From: Campylobacteraceae bacterium
GTDB taxonomy: Bacteria > Campylobacterota > Campylobacteria > Campylobacterales > Sulfurovaceae
DNA length: 5,604 nt
NCBI GenBank assembly: GCA_027023325.1
Contig: JALVVQ010000329.1
Coordinates: 1-5,604, forward strand
Reading direction: 5' to 3'
The notes under the pieces were generated by a model. That model ran no database searches. It saw nothing but the letters and a program-made list of their open reading frames with translations, and was not told where the DNA came from. The translations under genes were made by a program, and so were the position numbers. How positions within the stretch are numbered: the first letter of the stretch is position 1; each line of letters starts with the position of its first letter. This document shows, piece after piece, positions 5,466 through 5,604 of the stretch.

Positions 5466-5604
5466 ATGCTTGTTAATTATCCACTAATTTCGATTTTGTT
5501 TATCTTTATAGGACTCTACTATATATCTATTAAAAAAGTAGTCAGAAGTAAAATTTTTACAAAAAGAAAAAAATATATTTTAATAAGTGTTGTGATATTA
5601 ATAC
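5466..5604 (+). CDS. Small membrane protein of unknown function (N-terminal part)
   Basis: The first 46 codons of a gene that runs off the window. Residues 4-21 (NYPLISILFIFIGLYYIS) form a hydrophobic helix, followed by a strongly basic stretch with KKVVRSK and KRKK (about 23-36). A second hydrophobic segment then starts (YILISVVILI). This suggests at least two membrane spans with a positive loop on the cytoplasmic side. I do not recognise the family. The start is set by AAGGAGG five bases upstream. It begins only 20 bases after the glyS stop with no terminator between, so co-transcription with glyS is likely. Its composition is far more AT-rich than glyS, which may point to a different origin or simply to a hydrophobic Ile/Lys/Phe-rich protein. 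Confidence 0.7.
   Translation, partial: MLVNYPLISILFIFIGLYYISIKKVVRSKIFTKRKKYILISVVILI

Overview
The window looks like part of a Campylobacterota-type chromosome (Sulfurovum/Sulfurimonas-like). This rests on style: separate-subunit glycyl-tRNA synthetase, an Aer-like PAS domain on a c-di-GMP enzyme, AT-rich spacers and IS630 debris. No rRNA or other marker gene is present to prove it. Two relatively GC-rich housekeeping-style genes flank an AT-rich accessory block of about 2.8 kb.

Left edge (1-431, + strand): the last 104 codons of a molybdate/tungstate-type ABC permease (WtpB-like), followed by a convincing intrinsic terminator at 399-431. The spacer up to 606 has no credible gene but carries two further inverted repeats.

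Accessory block (607-3362): a complete minus-strand gene encodes a 645-aa membrane sensor with NIT (nitrate/nitrite-sensing type), Aer-like PAS and HD-GYP domains, predicted to hydrolyse c-di-GMP. Twelve bases upstream of its start codon lies the end of a decayed IS630-family element (about 2557-3183). Both probable terminal inverted repeats survive, but the transposase is frameshifted, carries stops and has lost its C-terminal catalytic half. To its right is a short + strand remnant of a Fic-domain gene (3189-3362) that still shows most of the HPFx(D/E)GNGRxxR signature.

Right part (3397-5604, + strand): an intact glyS, the beta subunit of glycyl-tRNA synthetase. It has a probable -10 box inside the tail of the Fic remnant and a 7-bp inverted repeat over its ribosome binding site. 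Twenty bases after glyS, behind a very strong Shine-Dalgarno sequence, begins a small AT-rich membrane protein that runs off the window.

Functionally, the sensor gene could link nitrate/nitrite and redox state to c-di-GMP turnover. It sits beside a transporter for the metal used by nitrate reductases, but the pairing is only suggestive: the two genes are convergent and the permease has its own terminator. No CRISPR array, tRNA or phage gene is visible. I found no clearly new defence or mobile system; the most informative items are the sensor architecture, the hidden Fic fossil and the IS630 end sitting at the sensor's start codon.
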